Shown here in pieces: positions 14,944 through 22,729 of a DNA stretch of 34,057 nt; position 1 is the stretch's first letter, and every line of letters starts with the position of its first letter. The position numbers and the translations under genes were made by a program. The notes below the pieces were generated by a model. The model made no database searches. It saw only the letters and a program-made list of their open reading frames with translations, and was not told the origin of the DNA. Origin of the DNA: an uncultured Clostridia bacterium (GTDB lineage: Bacteria; Bacillota; Clostridia; Oscillospirales; Acutalibacteraceae); assembly GCA_937916195.1 (NCBI GenBank), contig CALFTO010000012.1, positions 1 through 34,057 on the forward strand, written 5' to 3'.

Positions 14944-15120
14944 TCCATTGCGAAAGCAATGGTATATCATCACGCGGTACGCGTGTATATCATCGCCACA
15001 GGCGTATCTCATCAGCCGTAAGGCTGTATCATAATGTTTTCGCAATGATGATATACAAGACTTTGTCTTGATGATATGCAAAACTGTGTTTTGATGATAT
15101 ACAATGCTACGCATTGATTT
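14944..15120. repeat. Array of about eight mini-hairpins with mirrored linkers (array 1)
   Basis: Short hairpins, mostly with 3-6 bp stems (CATTGC-GAAA-GCAATG; CGCG-GTA-CGCG; GCC-ACA-GGC; GCC-GTAA-GGC; AAGAC-TTT-GTCTT; AAAAC-TGT-GTTTT; AATGC-TAC-GCATT), follow each other at about 20-25 bp steps. Linkers in the left half read GTATATCATCA or close to it. Linkers in the right half read TGATGATATAC, the reverse complement. A central module near 15033-15046 (ATGTTTTCGCAAT) is less perfect. Stems differ in sequence from module to module while linkers are conserved. It fills the gap between tRNA-Gln and the GH43 gene and has no ORF. Confidence 0.75.
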
Positions 15121-15123
15121 TGT

Positions 15124-15152
15124 TTGCATATCATATTTATTTATGCTAAAAT
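15124..15152 (+). promoter_or_regulatory. Putative promoter of the GH43 gene
   Basis: TTGCAT (15124-15129), 17-bp spacer and TAAAAT (15147-15152). It starts right at the end of the hairpin array, and GAGGTG, the RBS of the GH43 gene, follows. Confidence 0.5.
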
Positions 15153-15169
15153 CGTGGTGAGGTGTTATT

Positions 15170-16141
15170 ATGCAAACTTATCCCAATCCATTCATCCCCG
15201 AACGCGCTGACCCTTATGTTACAAAAGGTCCTGACGGTTACTATTATTTTACCGCGTCTTACCCTGCATATTTGAATGTTGATGCGGGCTATGACAGAAT
15301 AATTTTAAGAAAAAGTGACACCGTAATCGGCTTGGCAACTGCCGAGGAGCATACAATTTGGTCTGCTCATAATGAGGGCGTAATGTCAAAGCATATCTGG
15401 GCACCCGAAATCCATTTTATCGGCGGAAAGTGGTACATTTTCTTCGCGGCGGGCGAAAAAGAGGCAATCTGGAATATCCGCCCCTTTGTGCTTATGTGCG
15501 AGGGCTCTGACCCCATAAATGACAAGTGGGTCGAAATGGGTAAAATGCAGGCGAGCGAGGGCGATGACCGTTCTTTCACCGAATTTTCACTTGATATGAC
15601 ATATTTTGAAAATAACGGTAAGCATTATCTTGTATGGGCAGAAAAGCTGGGGGATTCCTCACTCTTTATGGCGGAAATCAACCCCGCAGAGCCTTGGAAG
15701 CTGATTTCAAAGCCAATTCTTCTCACCAAGCCCGAATATGATTGGGAGCTTATTCGTCATAAGGTTAATGAAGGTCCTGCGGTGCTCAAAACTGACGATA
15801 AAATATATGTATTTTTCTCGGCATCGGGCACGGGCGCAGAATATTGTATGGGCAAGGTTTATGCTGACAGAAATGCAGATTTAATGGATATAAACAGTTG
15901 GACAAAGTGCACAGAGCCCGCGTTGCAGACTTCCGATTTAGTGGGCGAAGCAGGGCCGGGGCACAACAGCTTCGTGGTTGATGAAAACGGCGATTTACTT
16001 ATTGTTTATCACGCTCGCCCAACATCACATTTCGAAAAAAATTGTGGTACATATTGCGACGAGCCTCTCTATGACCCTTGTCGCCACGCACGTGTAAAAT
16101 TTGTGACATTTGACGAAAATAACACCCCTATACTCAAGTAA
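15170..16141 (+). CDS. Glycoside hydrolase family 43 protein (arabinan/xylan-type)
   Basis: A 323-aa single-domain five-bladed propeller enzyme. GH43 hallmarks in order: the catalytic-base Asp in ERADPYVTKGPDGYYYFTAS (about residue 14), HIWAPEIHFIGGKWYIFFAAG (the family WAPE...G.YYLY block), and the general-acid Glu in NEGPAVLKTDDKIYVFFSASG. HARPTS near the C-terminus is the usual His region. There is no signal peptide, so it is cytoplasmic and would act on imported oligosaccharides. Specificity (alpha-L-arabinofuranosidase, beta-xylosidase or other) cannot be decided from motifs. The lack of extra domains suggests a short-substrate enzyme. GAGGTG lies ahead of the ATG. Transcription appears separate from neighbours. 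Confidence 0.88.
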   Translation: MQTYPNPFIPERADPYVTKGPDGYYYFTASYPAYLNVDAGYDRIILRKSDTVIGLATAEEHTIWSAHNEGVMSKHIWAPEIHFIGGKWYIFFAAGEKEAIWNIRPFVLMCEGSDPINDKWVEMGKMQASEGDDRSFTEFSLDMTYFENNGKHYLVWAEKLGDSSLFMAEINPAEPWKLISKPILLTKPEYDWELIRHKVNEGPAVLKTDDKIYVFFSASGTGAEYCMGKVYADRNADLMDINSWTKCTEPALQTSDLVGEAGPGHNSFVVDENGDLLIVYHARPTSHFEKNCGTYCDEPLYDPCRHARVKFVTFDENNTPILK

Positions 16142-16148
16142 TATTTAC

Positions 16149-16178
16149 TTGACAAAATTTGACACGATAGGTTATAAT
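16149..16178 (+). promoter_or_regulatory. Promoter of the ZTP-riboswitch transcript
   Basis: A perfect TTGACA (16149-16154), 18-bp spacer and perfect TATAAT (16173-16178), located 16 bp upstream of the riboswitch aptamer. Confidence 0.75.
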
Positions 16179-16193
16179 TAACTTACAAAATAA

Positions 16194-16266
16194 AGTTTAC
16201 ATAACTGACGGATTTCGTGGAACACCACGGGGGAATGTAAACTAAATAAAAGCCGACCGTCTGGGC
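16194..16266 (+). promoter_or_regulatory. ZTP (pfl) riboswitch
   Basis: P1 is AGTTTACAT (16194-16202) with ATGTAAACT (16235-16243). Inside it lies CTGACGG, then hairpin CGTGG-AACA-CCACG (16216-16229) and GGGGA. An AT-rich linker leads to the hallmark 3' block GCCGACCGTCTGGGC (16252-16266), which in this class forms the small P3 hairpin and a pseudoknot. Known pfl RNAs bind ZTP/ZMP, a purine intermediate that accumulates when 10-formyl-THF is short, and switch genes on. The downstream genes (formate channel and formate-THF ligase) are the expected type of target. A terminator overlapping the 3' end gives the mechanism. Confidence 0.9.
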
Positions 16267-16311
16267 AATTCAATTTTGAAAATAAGATTGAGTTGTCCAG
16301 TTTTTCTTTTT
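16263..16311 (+). terminator. Riboswitch-controlled terminator
   Basis: GGGCAATTCAAT at the aptamer's 3' end pairs with ATTGAGTTGTCC (16287-16298) and is followed by AGTTTTTCTTTTTT. The first stem strand shares GGGC with the aptamer P3/pseudoknot region, so ligand binding and termination are mutually exclusive, fitting an ON switch. Confidence 0.8.
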
Positions 16312-16344
16312 TGGACAATTCACAAGAAAGAAGGAGGAGTAAAA

Positions 16345-16971
16345 ATGGTAAAACACTTGAAAGAATTCAGCTTCGCCGTGCTTGCGGGTATGGCAATCAG
16401 TATTGGTTGTGTTGTATTTTTATCAGTTGAAAATGCAGTTGCAGGCTCAATACTTTTCGCAGTAGGACTTTTAACAGTTCTCGTTTTCAAGCTGAACCTT
16501 TTCACCGGCAAAGCACCCTATATGTGCAAAAACAAACCTGCATATTGGGGCTTCGTGGCACTTGTGTGGCTCGGCAATTTTGTGGGAACAGGAATTTCTT
16601 CAGTTCTTATCCGCTTCACGAGAGTTTACGACAAAATTATTGACCGCTGTACTACCGTTGCGCAGACAAAGGTTGACGACAACCTTTTAAGCCTTTTCAT
16701 TCTCGGCATTTTCTGCGGAATAATGATGTACATAGCAGTCGATACTTTTATTAACCACGGTCAAGAGAAGAATTTTTCTTCAACAATCGTAGTTGTATTC
16801 TGTGTGAGCGTGTTCATTCTTGCTGGCTTTGAGCACAGCGTTGCAGATATGTTCTACTTTATGCTTGCATTACCCATCAGTAAATGGATTTTACCGCTTA
16901 TCGTGATTACGCTTGGTAATGTTGTGGGCGGAAATCTTTTCTGCTATTTGACAAAAATTAAAAGAGATTAA
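16345..16971 (+). CDS. Formate/nitrite transporter (FNT) family protein
   Basis: A 208-aa membrane protein with six hydrophobic segments, shorter than the 250-285 aa usual for FocA/NirC. Family marks are KLNLFTGKAPYM (the LFTG broken helix 2), the helix-5 block ILAGFEHSVADMFYF with the central-pore His of FocA-type channels, and ITLGNVVGGNLFCYL. The start at 16345 is fixed by AAGGAGGAG; upstream in-frame codons lie in the terminator. It sits behind the ZTP riboswitch and just before fhs, which strongly suggests formate is the transported anion and that uptake feeds 10-formyl-THF synthesis. Related anions (nitrite, hydrosulfide) cannot be excluded by sequence alone. Confidence 0.87.
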   Translation: MVKHLKEFSFAVLAGMAISIGCVVFLSVENAVAGSILFAVGLLTVLVFKLNLFTGKAPYMCKNKPAYWGFVALVWLGNFVGTGISSVLIRFTRVYDKIIDRCTTVAQTKVDDNLLSLFILGIFCGIMMYIAVDTFINHGQEKNFSSTIVVVFCVSVFILAGFEHSVADMFYFMLALPISKWILPLIVITLGNVVGGNLFCYLTKIKRD

Positions 16972-16976
16972 TAAAT

Positions 16977-17029
16977 GCCTCCCTTGTCAAAGGGAGGGGG
17001 ACCGCGTTAGCGGTGGAGGGATTCTCTCC
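16977..17029. repeat. CCTCCCTC intergenic repeat, copy 3
   Basis: CCTCCCTTGTCAAAGGGAGG, then GGGACCGCGTTAGCGGTGG, then AGGGATTCTCTCC. It has the same layout as the copies at 2081 and 2752. It lies between the formate channel and fhs genes, inside the presumed riboswitch transcript, and could form a stem in the mRNA. Confidence 0.65.
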
Positions 17030-17077
17030 ACACAAATATTAAACTAATATAATCAATGATACATTGGAGGAAAAACT

Positions 17078-18748
17078 ATGCTTTCAGACATCCAAATCGC
17101 ACAACAGACAACTTGCTTACCAATTACAGAAATCGCAAAAAAACTCAACATTGACGCTGATGACCTTGAACTCTACGGCAAATACAAGGCAAAACTTCCA
17201 CTTTCTCTCAATAAGAAGTATGCTGACAGAGAAAATGGCAAACTTATCCTCGTTACTGCCATCAACCCAACTCCCGCAGGTGAGGGTAAAACTACTATCA
17301 CAGTTGGTCTTGGTCAGGCTATGAACAAAATCGGTAAAAATGCTTGTATCGCACTTCGCGAGCCCTCAATGGGACCCGTTTTCGGTGTTAAGGGCGGTGC
17401 TGCAGGTGGCGGATATTCACAGGTTATTCCTATGGAAGACATCAACCTTCATTTCACAGGTGATATGCACGCAATCACAGCTGCAAACAATCTTCTTTGC
17501 GCTATTATCGACAACCATCTTCAGCAGGGTAACGACCTTAAAATTGACCAGAGAAGAATTCTCTTCAAGCGTTGTCTTGATATGAACGACCGCGCACTTC
17601 GTAATGTAATCGTTGGTCTTGGCGGTAAGGTTAACGGTGTTCCTCGTGAAGACGGCTTTATGATTACTGTTGCAAGTGAAATTATGGCTATTCTTTGCCT
17701 TGCAACTGATATTGAAGACCTTAAAACAAGACTTGGTCACATTCTTGTTGCTTACACTCTTGACAATCAGCCCGTTTATGCTCGTGACCTCAACGCAGTA
17801 GGCTCAATGGCAGCACTTCTTAAAGATGCTATCAAGCCCAACCTCGTTCAGACACTTGAAAATACACCCGCCATTATGCACGGTGGACCTTTCGCAAATA
17901 TTGCTCACGGCTGTAACTCTGTAACAGCTACAAAGCTCGCTCTCAAGCTTGCTGATTACTGCATCACAGAAGCAGGCTTCGGTGCTGACCTCGGTGCTGA
18001 GAAGTTCCTTGACATCAAGTGTCGTTATGCAGGTCTTAAGCCCGATTGTATCGTAGTTGTTGCTACAATCCGTGCTCTCAAATACAACGGCGGTGTTGCT
18101 CGTGCAGACCTTCAGAATGAAAATGTTGACGCACTCAAAAAGGGTATCGTAAACCTTAAAACTCATATTGAAAATATGAAGAAATACAATGTGCCGGTAG
18201 TTGTTGCAATCAACAAGTTCCACACAGATACAGATGCAGAAGTAGCTTACATCAAAGAATTCTGCGAAGAAATGCAGGTTCCCGTATCTCTTGCTGAAGT
18301 TTTCGCAAAAGGTGGCGAGGGCGGAACTGACCTTGCAGAAAAAGTATGTGCAGTTATCGACGAGGGTAAGGCAGACTTTGCTCCTATCTATGACGAAAAG
18401 CTTTCAATCAAAGAAAAGCTTAACACAATCGCTAAAGAGATTTACCGTGCAGACGGCGTAATCTTTACAGCAGCCGCAGAAAAGGCAATTAAAGATATTG
18501 AGGCTCTCGGTCAAGATAAGCTCCCCGTTTGCGTTGCAAAAACTCAGTATTCACTTTCTGACGACCCAACAAAGCTCGGTAAACCCGAAAACTTCACAAT
18601 GACAGTTCGTGAAGTTAAGCTCAGCGCAGGCGCAGGCTTCATCGTAGCTCTCACAGGCGACATTATGACAATGCCCGGACTTCCTAAAGTTCCCGCAGCA
18701 TACAAAATTGATGTTGATGCTGATGGCAAAATCGACGGACTTTTTTAA
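17078..18748 (+). CDS. fhs: Formate-tetrahydrofolate ligase
   Basis: A 556-aa enzyme, the standard length, making 10-formyl-THF from formate, THF and ATP. Recognisable parts are ITEIAKKLNI near the start, the ATP loop TAINPTPAGEGKTTITVGL (about 64-82), EPSMGPVFGVKGGAAGGGYSQVIPMEDINLHFTGD, and a C-terminal GAGFIVALTGDIMTMPGLPK. GGAGG lies ahead of the ATG. The gap from the formate channel gene is about 100 bp, holding one repeat, with no good promoter seen, so it probably shares the ZTP-riboswitch transcript. Codon use is noticeably more biased than in neighbours (frequent CTT, CGT, GTT), a sign of high expression. A terminator pair follows. Confidence 0.96.
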   Translation: MLSDIQIAQQTTCLPITEIAKKLNIDADDLELYGKYKAKLPLSLNKKYADRENGKLILVTAINPTPAGEGKTTITVGLGQAMNKIGKNACIALREPSMGPVFGVKGGAAGGGYSQVIPMEDINLHFTGDMHAITAANNLLCAIIDNHLQQGNDLKIDQRRILFKRCLDMNDRALRNVIVGLGGKVNGVPREDGFMITVASEIMAILCLATDIEDLKTRLGHILVAYTLDNQPVYARDLNAVGSMAALLKDAIKPNLVQTLENTPAIMHGGPFANIAHGCNSVTATKLALKLADYCITEAGFGADLGAEKFLDIKCRYAGLKPDCIVVVATIRALKYNGGVARADLQNENVDALKKGIVNLKTHIENMKKYNVPVVVAINKFHTDTDAEVAYIKEFCEEMQVPVSLAEVFAKGGEGGTDLAEKVCAVIDEGKADFAPIYDEKLSIKEKLNTIAKEIYRADGVIFTAAAEKAIKDIEALGQDKLPVCVAKTQYSLSDDPTKLGKPENFTMTVREVKLSAGAGFIVALTGDIMTMPGLPKVPAAYKIDVDADGKIDGLF

Positions 18749-18780
18749 GTGCAAAATTCAAAATGCAAAGTGCAAAATGA
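18748..18780. repeat. GCAAAATGC-type repeat, copy 4
   Basis: Near-repeats GTGCAAAATTC, AAAATGC and AAAGTGCAAAATG start immediately at the fhs stop codon. Confidence 0.55.
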
Positions 18781-18795
18781 ATTATAATAATTAGT

Positions 18796-18868
18796 ACGGC
18801 GGGGGCTATGCTCCCGCCGTTGCTATATCAAAAACCCGCTCTCAATTGAGGGCGGGTTGATTTTTTAG
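18796..18868. terminator. Two stem-loops; bidirectional terminator between fhs and the convergent gene
   Basis: ACGGCGGGGG-CTATG-CTCCCGCCGT (18796-18820) is a strong stem without a T-run. AACCCGCTCTCAATTGAGGG, continuing CGGGTT (18833-18858), is a second stem followed on the plus strand by GATTTTTT. On the minus strand it is followed by TTTTTGATATA. Together they end fhs (+) and the gene at 18872 (-). Confidence 0.8.
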
Positions 18869-18871
18869 CTT

Positions 18872-19738
18872 TTATTCTGCAAAGGTTATTGTTTTTGCCC
18901 ATTCAATGAAATAGGGAATGTAATAATCTGCATCTTCTGTAAGAACGGCAAACTGAATTGACCAAAAAGCATCATTGCTTTTGTAAATGGTTGAGAAATA
19001 GTAATAAGTCTCGTTCTCATCTGTATCGGCTTCATATTCAAAATATGTAACACCCTCAACAGTTTGAAGTTCGGTAATTCCCTCAAGCTCATAGGCTTGC
19101 AAAAGAAGTTGACCGTATTCTTCAAGAGTGTAATCGCCAAAGCCGTCAAGAAGGTCAAAATCTTCTCTTAAAACAAGAACCGCAACATCCTCTGTTCCGT
19201 AGCAGGCGTCAAAATCACCCATAGGAATATTCATAAACTCATCAGTTAAAGTAATCTGCATTTCTTCCACGGTGAATTCTTTGGCTTCGGGCGTTGAATC
19301 AAATATATCCGAATTTTTAATAAAGCCAATTGCAAAACCTACAATGATTGCAACAATAAGTACAATAATACCGATTTTTGTGCCTTTTTTACGGTTTGCA
19401 AGAACTTCTTCATCAACAACATTATCAAATCTAAAAGCATTTCCTGTTGCAGGATTGTATCTGCATTGACCTGTCAGGAAGAAATCATTTTCGCCTGCGG
19501 GCACGGTGAAAAACTCGTTGCAGTAACCCTTACTTAATTTATCTGCAATTACAAATACCTTTGCGGAATTACTGTCTATTTTGAAAACGGCTTCCTCACC
19601 ATTTTTAAGAGTTCCCAATTTGCGACAGGAAACACCATTTATAGTAAGGTCATTTGACATAGGGTCCTCAATGTAAACCTTTAGCTTCATAAGACAACCC
19701 ACAAAAGATTTGTTTCTTTTAATAATTAAATTTCTCAT
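18872..19738 (-). CDS. Unidentified single-pass membrane protein
   Basis: A 288-aa protein not assigned to a named family. The N-terminal about 105 residues look like a compact soluble domain (MKLKVYIEDPMSNDLTINGV, CRKLGTLKNGEEAVFKID). A K/R-rich stretch RKKGTK and one membrane helix (IGIIVLIVAIIVGFAIGFI, about 120-140) follow. The C-terminal part (about 155-288) is acidic and likely extracytoplasmic, with many Asp/Glu/Tyr. The topology is N-in/C-out by the positive-inside rule. I recall similar N-terminal sequences in other Ruminococcaceae proteins of unknown function. The start at 19738 was preferred to the one at 19747; both are possible and the SD (GAGTGG) is weak. It stands alone between the fhs terminators and the alaS promoter. 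Confidence 0.7.
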   Translation of the reverse strand: MRNLIIKRNKSFVGCLMKLKVYIEDPMSNDLTINGVSCRKLGTLKNGEEAVFKIDSNSAKVFVIADKLSKGYCNEFFTVPAGENDFFLTGQCRYNPATGNAFRFDNVVDEEVLANRKKGTKIGIIVLIVAIIVGFAIGFIKNSDIFDSTPEAKEFTVEEMQITLTDEFMNIPMGDFDACYGTEDVAVLVLREDFDLLDGFGDYTLEEYGQLLLQAYELEGITELQTVEGVTYFEYEADTDENETYYYFSTIYKSNDAFWSIQFAVLTEDADYYIPYFIEWAKTITFAE

Positions 19739-19837
19739 ACATTCCACTCTCTTTTCGCCAAATTTTATAATTTCATTATATTCCTATATTTATATGAAAT
19801 CAATAAGCCAATTCCACAGAATTTATTTACTCCCTTT

Positions 19838-19876
19838 GTGCAATTTTGCATTTTGCACTTTTCACTTTGCATTTTT
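19838..19876. repeat. GCAAAATGC-type repeat, copy 5 (inverted)
   Basis: GTGCAATTTTGCATTTTGCA, then CTTTTCACTTTGCATTTTTT, immediately upstream of the alaS -35 box. Confidence 0.55.
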
Positions 19877-19878
19877 TA

Positions 19879-19907
19879 TTGACATATTTCCATTATAATT
19901 GTATAAT
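19879..19907 (+). promoter_or_regulatory. Consensus promoter of alaS
   Basis: A perfect TTGACA (19879-19884), 17-bp spacer and perfect TATAAT (19902-19907). The leader from there to the ATG at 19944 is only about 30 nt, too short for a T-box. RBS AGGAG lies upstream of the start. Confidence 0.85.
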
Positions 19908-19943
19908 TTATAGGATAATTTTTATAAAATAGGAGTAGTCTGT

Positions 19944-22577
19944 ATGAAATGGACAGGTCTTAATGAATTAAGAGAAAAATATCTCGCATTTTTTGAAAGC
20001 AAAGACCATTTGCGTCTTCCAAGCTTTTCACTTGTACCCCAAGGCGATAAGAGTATTCTTCTTATCAACGCGGGTATGACACCAATGAAAAAATATTTTA
20101 CAGGTGAGGTAACACCTCCTAAAAAGCGTGTTACAACCTGTCAGAAATGTATTCGTACACCCGATATTGAAAATGTTGGTAAGACGGCGCGTCACGGCAC
20201 ATATTTCGAGATGCTGGGTAACTTCTCATTCGGTGATTATTTCAAGCACGAGGCAACTGCTTGGGCTTGGGAATTTTTCACAAAGGTGCTTGAAATCCCT
20301 GAAGAATTGCTTTATGTAAGCGTATATCTTGAAGATGATGAGGCTTATGATATCTGGACTAAAGAGGTTGGTGTTGACCCATCACATATGGTCCGTTTCG
20401 GTAAAGAAGATAACTTCTGGGAACACGGCGCAGGTCCTTGCGGTCCTTGTTCAGAAATCTACTTTGACCGCGGTGCTGATAAGGGTTGCGGTAGCCCCGA
20501 TTGCAAGGTAGGTTGCGAGTGCGACCGCTTTATTGAAGTCTGGAACCTTGTTTTCACACAGTTTGAAAATGACGGTAATAACAACTATACTCGCCTTGCA
20601 AATCCTAATATTGATACAGGTATGGGACTTGAGCGTCTTGCTTGTATTATGCAGGATGTTGACAATCTTTTTGAGGTTGATACAGTTCAGAATATTATGA
20701 AGCACATTATTGATATTTCAGGTATTGAATATCATAAGGATGCTAAAAAAGATATTTCACTTCGTGTTATTACTGACCATATCCGCAGTACAACATTTAT
20801 GGTGGGTGACGGTGTTCTTCCGTCAAACTCAGGTCGTGGTTATGTACTTCGCCGTCTTCTTCGCCGTGCTGCTCGTCACGGCAGACTTATCGGCATTGAC
20901 AGACCATTCCTCGCTGAAGTTTGCGAAACAGTAATCAAGGAAAATGCAACTGCATATCCTAATCTTGTTGAAAAGCAGGATTACATCAAGAAGGTTATCG
21001 CAATGGAAGAAGAAAGCTTCTATAAGACTATTGATAGCGGTCTTGGTTTGCTCAATGAAATGATGGCAAATTCAAAAGACGGTGTTCTTTCAGGTGAAGA
21101 TGCTTTCAAGCTTCAGGATACTTTCGGTTTCCCAATTGACCTTACAAAAGAAATCGTAGCAGAAAACAATATGACTGTTGACGAAGATAAATTCAGAGTT
21201 CTTGTGGAAGAAGCAAGAATGAAGGCAAAATCAGTTAAACGTGACGGTGCTGAAACTGACTGGAGAAATACCGGCGTTTCATTCAAAGATATCGCAAAAA
21301 CTGAGTTCACAGGTTATACAGAGAATAACACAAACGCCACTGTTGTTGCCCTTGTTGCAGACGGCGAAAGAAAAGATTTCGTAGAAGCAGGCGACGCAAT
21401 TCTTGTTCTTGACAAAACCTCTTTCTATGCTGAAAGTGGCGGACAAGCAGGGGATAAAGGTGTAATTACAATCGGCGACAGCACATTCGAGGTTGTTAAC
21501 ACAACAAAAGACGCTGACGGTGTTGTTCTTCATCATGGTACACTTACAGGCGATGCTATCAAAGTTGGGGATAGTGCAGTTTCTTCATATGCTGAAGAAA
21601 ACAGAAAGGCTACAATGCGTAACCATACTGCAGCACATCTTCTTCAAGCAGCACTCCGCACAGTACTTGGCACTCACGTTGAGCAGGCAGGTCAGCTTGT
21701 AGATGCAAATGAAGTTCGTTTTGACTTTACTCACTTTACGGGTATGACAGGTGATGAACTCAAAAAGGTTGAGGCACTTGTTAACGAAGAAATCCTTAAT
21801 GCAACTGAAATGGTAATCCGTGAAATGCCTATCGATGAGGCAAAGGCTATGGGTGCTATGGCATTGTTCGGTGAAAAATACGGCGATGTTGTACGTGTTG
21901 TAAAAGCAGGGGATTTCTCAACAGAACTCTGTGGCGGTACTCATGTTGATAACACAGGGAAAATTGGTCTTTTCAAGATTGTTTCCGAATCATCAGTTGC
22001 AGCAGGCGTTCGCAGAATTCAGGCTGTAACAGGTAAAAATGTTCTCAAATACATTGATAAAAAGGACGAACTTCTTTACACAACTGCTGAGGCACTTAAA
22101 GTCGGTAATGTTTCTGCACTTCCCTCAAAGGCACAGGCAGTATCAAACGACCTTAAAGCAAAGGAAAAAGAAATCGCAAATCTCAAGGCAGAAATCAACA
22201 GCTTCAAGACATCGGGTCTTATGGCAGGTGCAGTTGATGTCCAGGGACTTCAGCTTGTGGTTTACTATGCAGGTGAAGAAGATGCAAACGGACTTCGCTC
22301 AATGGCTGAAACTGTAAGAGATGCACTCTCAAACGGTGTTGCAGTTATTGCGGGTACAAACGCAGAAAAGGGTACTTGCTCATTCGCTTGTGCTTGCGGT
22401 AAAGATGCAATCGCTCGCGGTGCTCACGCAGGTAATATTGTTCGCGAGGTTGCTAAAATTGCAGGCGGTAGCGGTGGCGGTAAGCCCGATATGGCTATGG
22501 CAGGCGGTAAAGACCCCTCAAAAGTTGACGATGCAATTATGGGCGCAGACGAAATTCTTCGCAATATGCTTAAGTAA
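19944..22577 (+). CDS. alaS: Alanyl-tRNA synthetase
   Basis: A 877-aa full-length class II synthetase. The N-terminal catalytic core starts WTGLNELREKYLAFFESKDH and contains motif-2 type CIRTPDIENVGKTARHGTYFEMLGNFSFGDYFK and GMGLERLACIMQ (motif 3). The editing domain carries the Zn-binding HTAAHLLQAAL and ELCGGTHVDNTG. The C-terminal DHHA1/oligomerisation part ends in GGSGGGKPDMAMAGG. It charges tRNA-Ala and removes mischarged Ser and Gly. A Cys-rich insert (CGSPDCKVGCECDRFIEVWN) follows the GPCSEIYFD block, a form seen in many Bacillota. It has its own promoter; no T-box leader is present. The HIT gene follows after about 120 bp of palindromic DNA. Confidence 0.97.
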   Translation: MKWTGLNELREKYLAFFESKDHLRLPSFSLVPQGDKSILLINAGMTPMKKYFTGEVTPPKKRVTTCQKCIRTPDIENVGKTARHGTYFEMLGNFSFGDYFKHEATAWAWEFFTKVLEIPEELLYVSVYLEDDEAYDIWTKEVGVDPSHMVRFGKEDNFWEHGAGPCGPCSEIYFDRGADKGCGSPDCKVGCECDRFIEVWNLVFTQFENDGNNNYTRLANPNIDTGMGLERLACIMQDVDNLFEVDTVQNIMKHIIDISGIEYHKDAKKDISLRVITDHIRSTTFMVGDGVLPSNSGRGYVLRRLLRRAARHGRLIGIDRPFLAEVCETVIKENATAYPNLVEKQDYIKKVIAMEEESFYKTIDSGLGLLNEMMANSKDGVLSGEDAFKLQDTFGFPIDLTKEIVAENNMTVDEDKFRVLVEEARMKAKSVKRDGAETDWRNTGVSFKDIAKTEFTGYTENNTNATVVALVADGERKDFVEAGDAILVLDKTSFYAESGGQAGDKGVITIGDSTFEVVNTTKDADGVVLHHGTLTGDAIKVGDSAVSSYAEENRKATMRNHTAAHLLQAALRTVLGTHVEQAGQLVDANEVRFDFTHFTGMTGDELKKVEALVNEEILNATEMVIREMPIDEAKAMGAMALFGEKYGDVVRVVKAGDFSTELCGGTHVDNTGKIGLFKIVSESSVAAGVRRIQAVTGKNVLKYIDKKDELLYTTAEALKVGNVSALPSKAQAVSNDLKAKEKEIANLKAEINSFKTSGLMAGAVDVQGLQLVVYYAGEEDANGLRSMAETVRDALSNGVAVIAGTNAEKGTCSFACACGKDAIARGAHAGNIVREVAKIAGGSGGGKPDMAMAGGKDPSKVDDAIMGADEILRNMLK

Positions 22578-22579
22578 GG

Positions 22580-22650
22580 AGAATTTGCGTGAAAAATCAC
22601 GCAAATTCTGATTGTATGTCCCTCAAAATTTGCCGAGGCGAAATTTTGAG
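22580..22650. terminator. Two stem-loops after alaS
   Basis: AGAATTTGCGTG-AAAAAT-CACGCAAATTCT (22580-22609) is a perfect 12-bp stem with no T-run after it. CTCAAAATTT...AAATTTTGAG (22622-22650) is a second 10-bp stem around GCCGAGGCG. These may attenuate or process the alaS message or be repeat-derived. A true terminator is doubtful because of the missing T-tracts. Confidence 0.45.
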
Positions 22651-22679
22651 ATGGACTAAATTTCCATTACACGCCTTGT

Positions 22680-22729
22680 CCGGCTACAGCAAGGAGTGAT
22701 GTGATTGTTTCAAACAAATTTGTAGCCGG
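22680..22729. repeat. 9-bp perfect inverted repeat around the HIT gene start
   Basis: CCGGCTACA (22680-22688) and TGTAGCCGG (22721-22729) flank a 32-nt loop. The loop holds the best SD (AAGGAG, about 22691-22696) and the GTG start at 22701. If formed in mRNA it would place the initiation region in a large loop. Confidence 0.6.

Noticed and set aside
14944..15120. CRISPR array
   Set aside because: The repeated unit is a 9-11 bp linker that inverts at the midpoint, the spaced parts are themselves hairpins of 11-16 bp, and there are no 24-37 bp direct repeats or cas genes in the window.
19748..19943. T-box leader for alaS
   Set aside because: The promoter at 19879-19907 leaves only about 30 nt of leader. 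No specifier loop, T-box sequence or leader terminator can be drawn.
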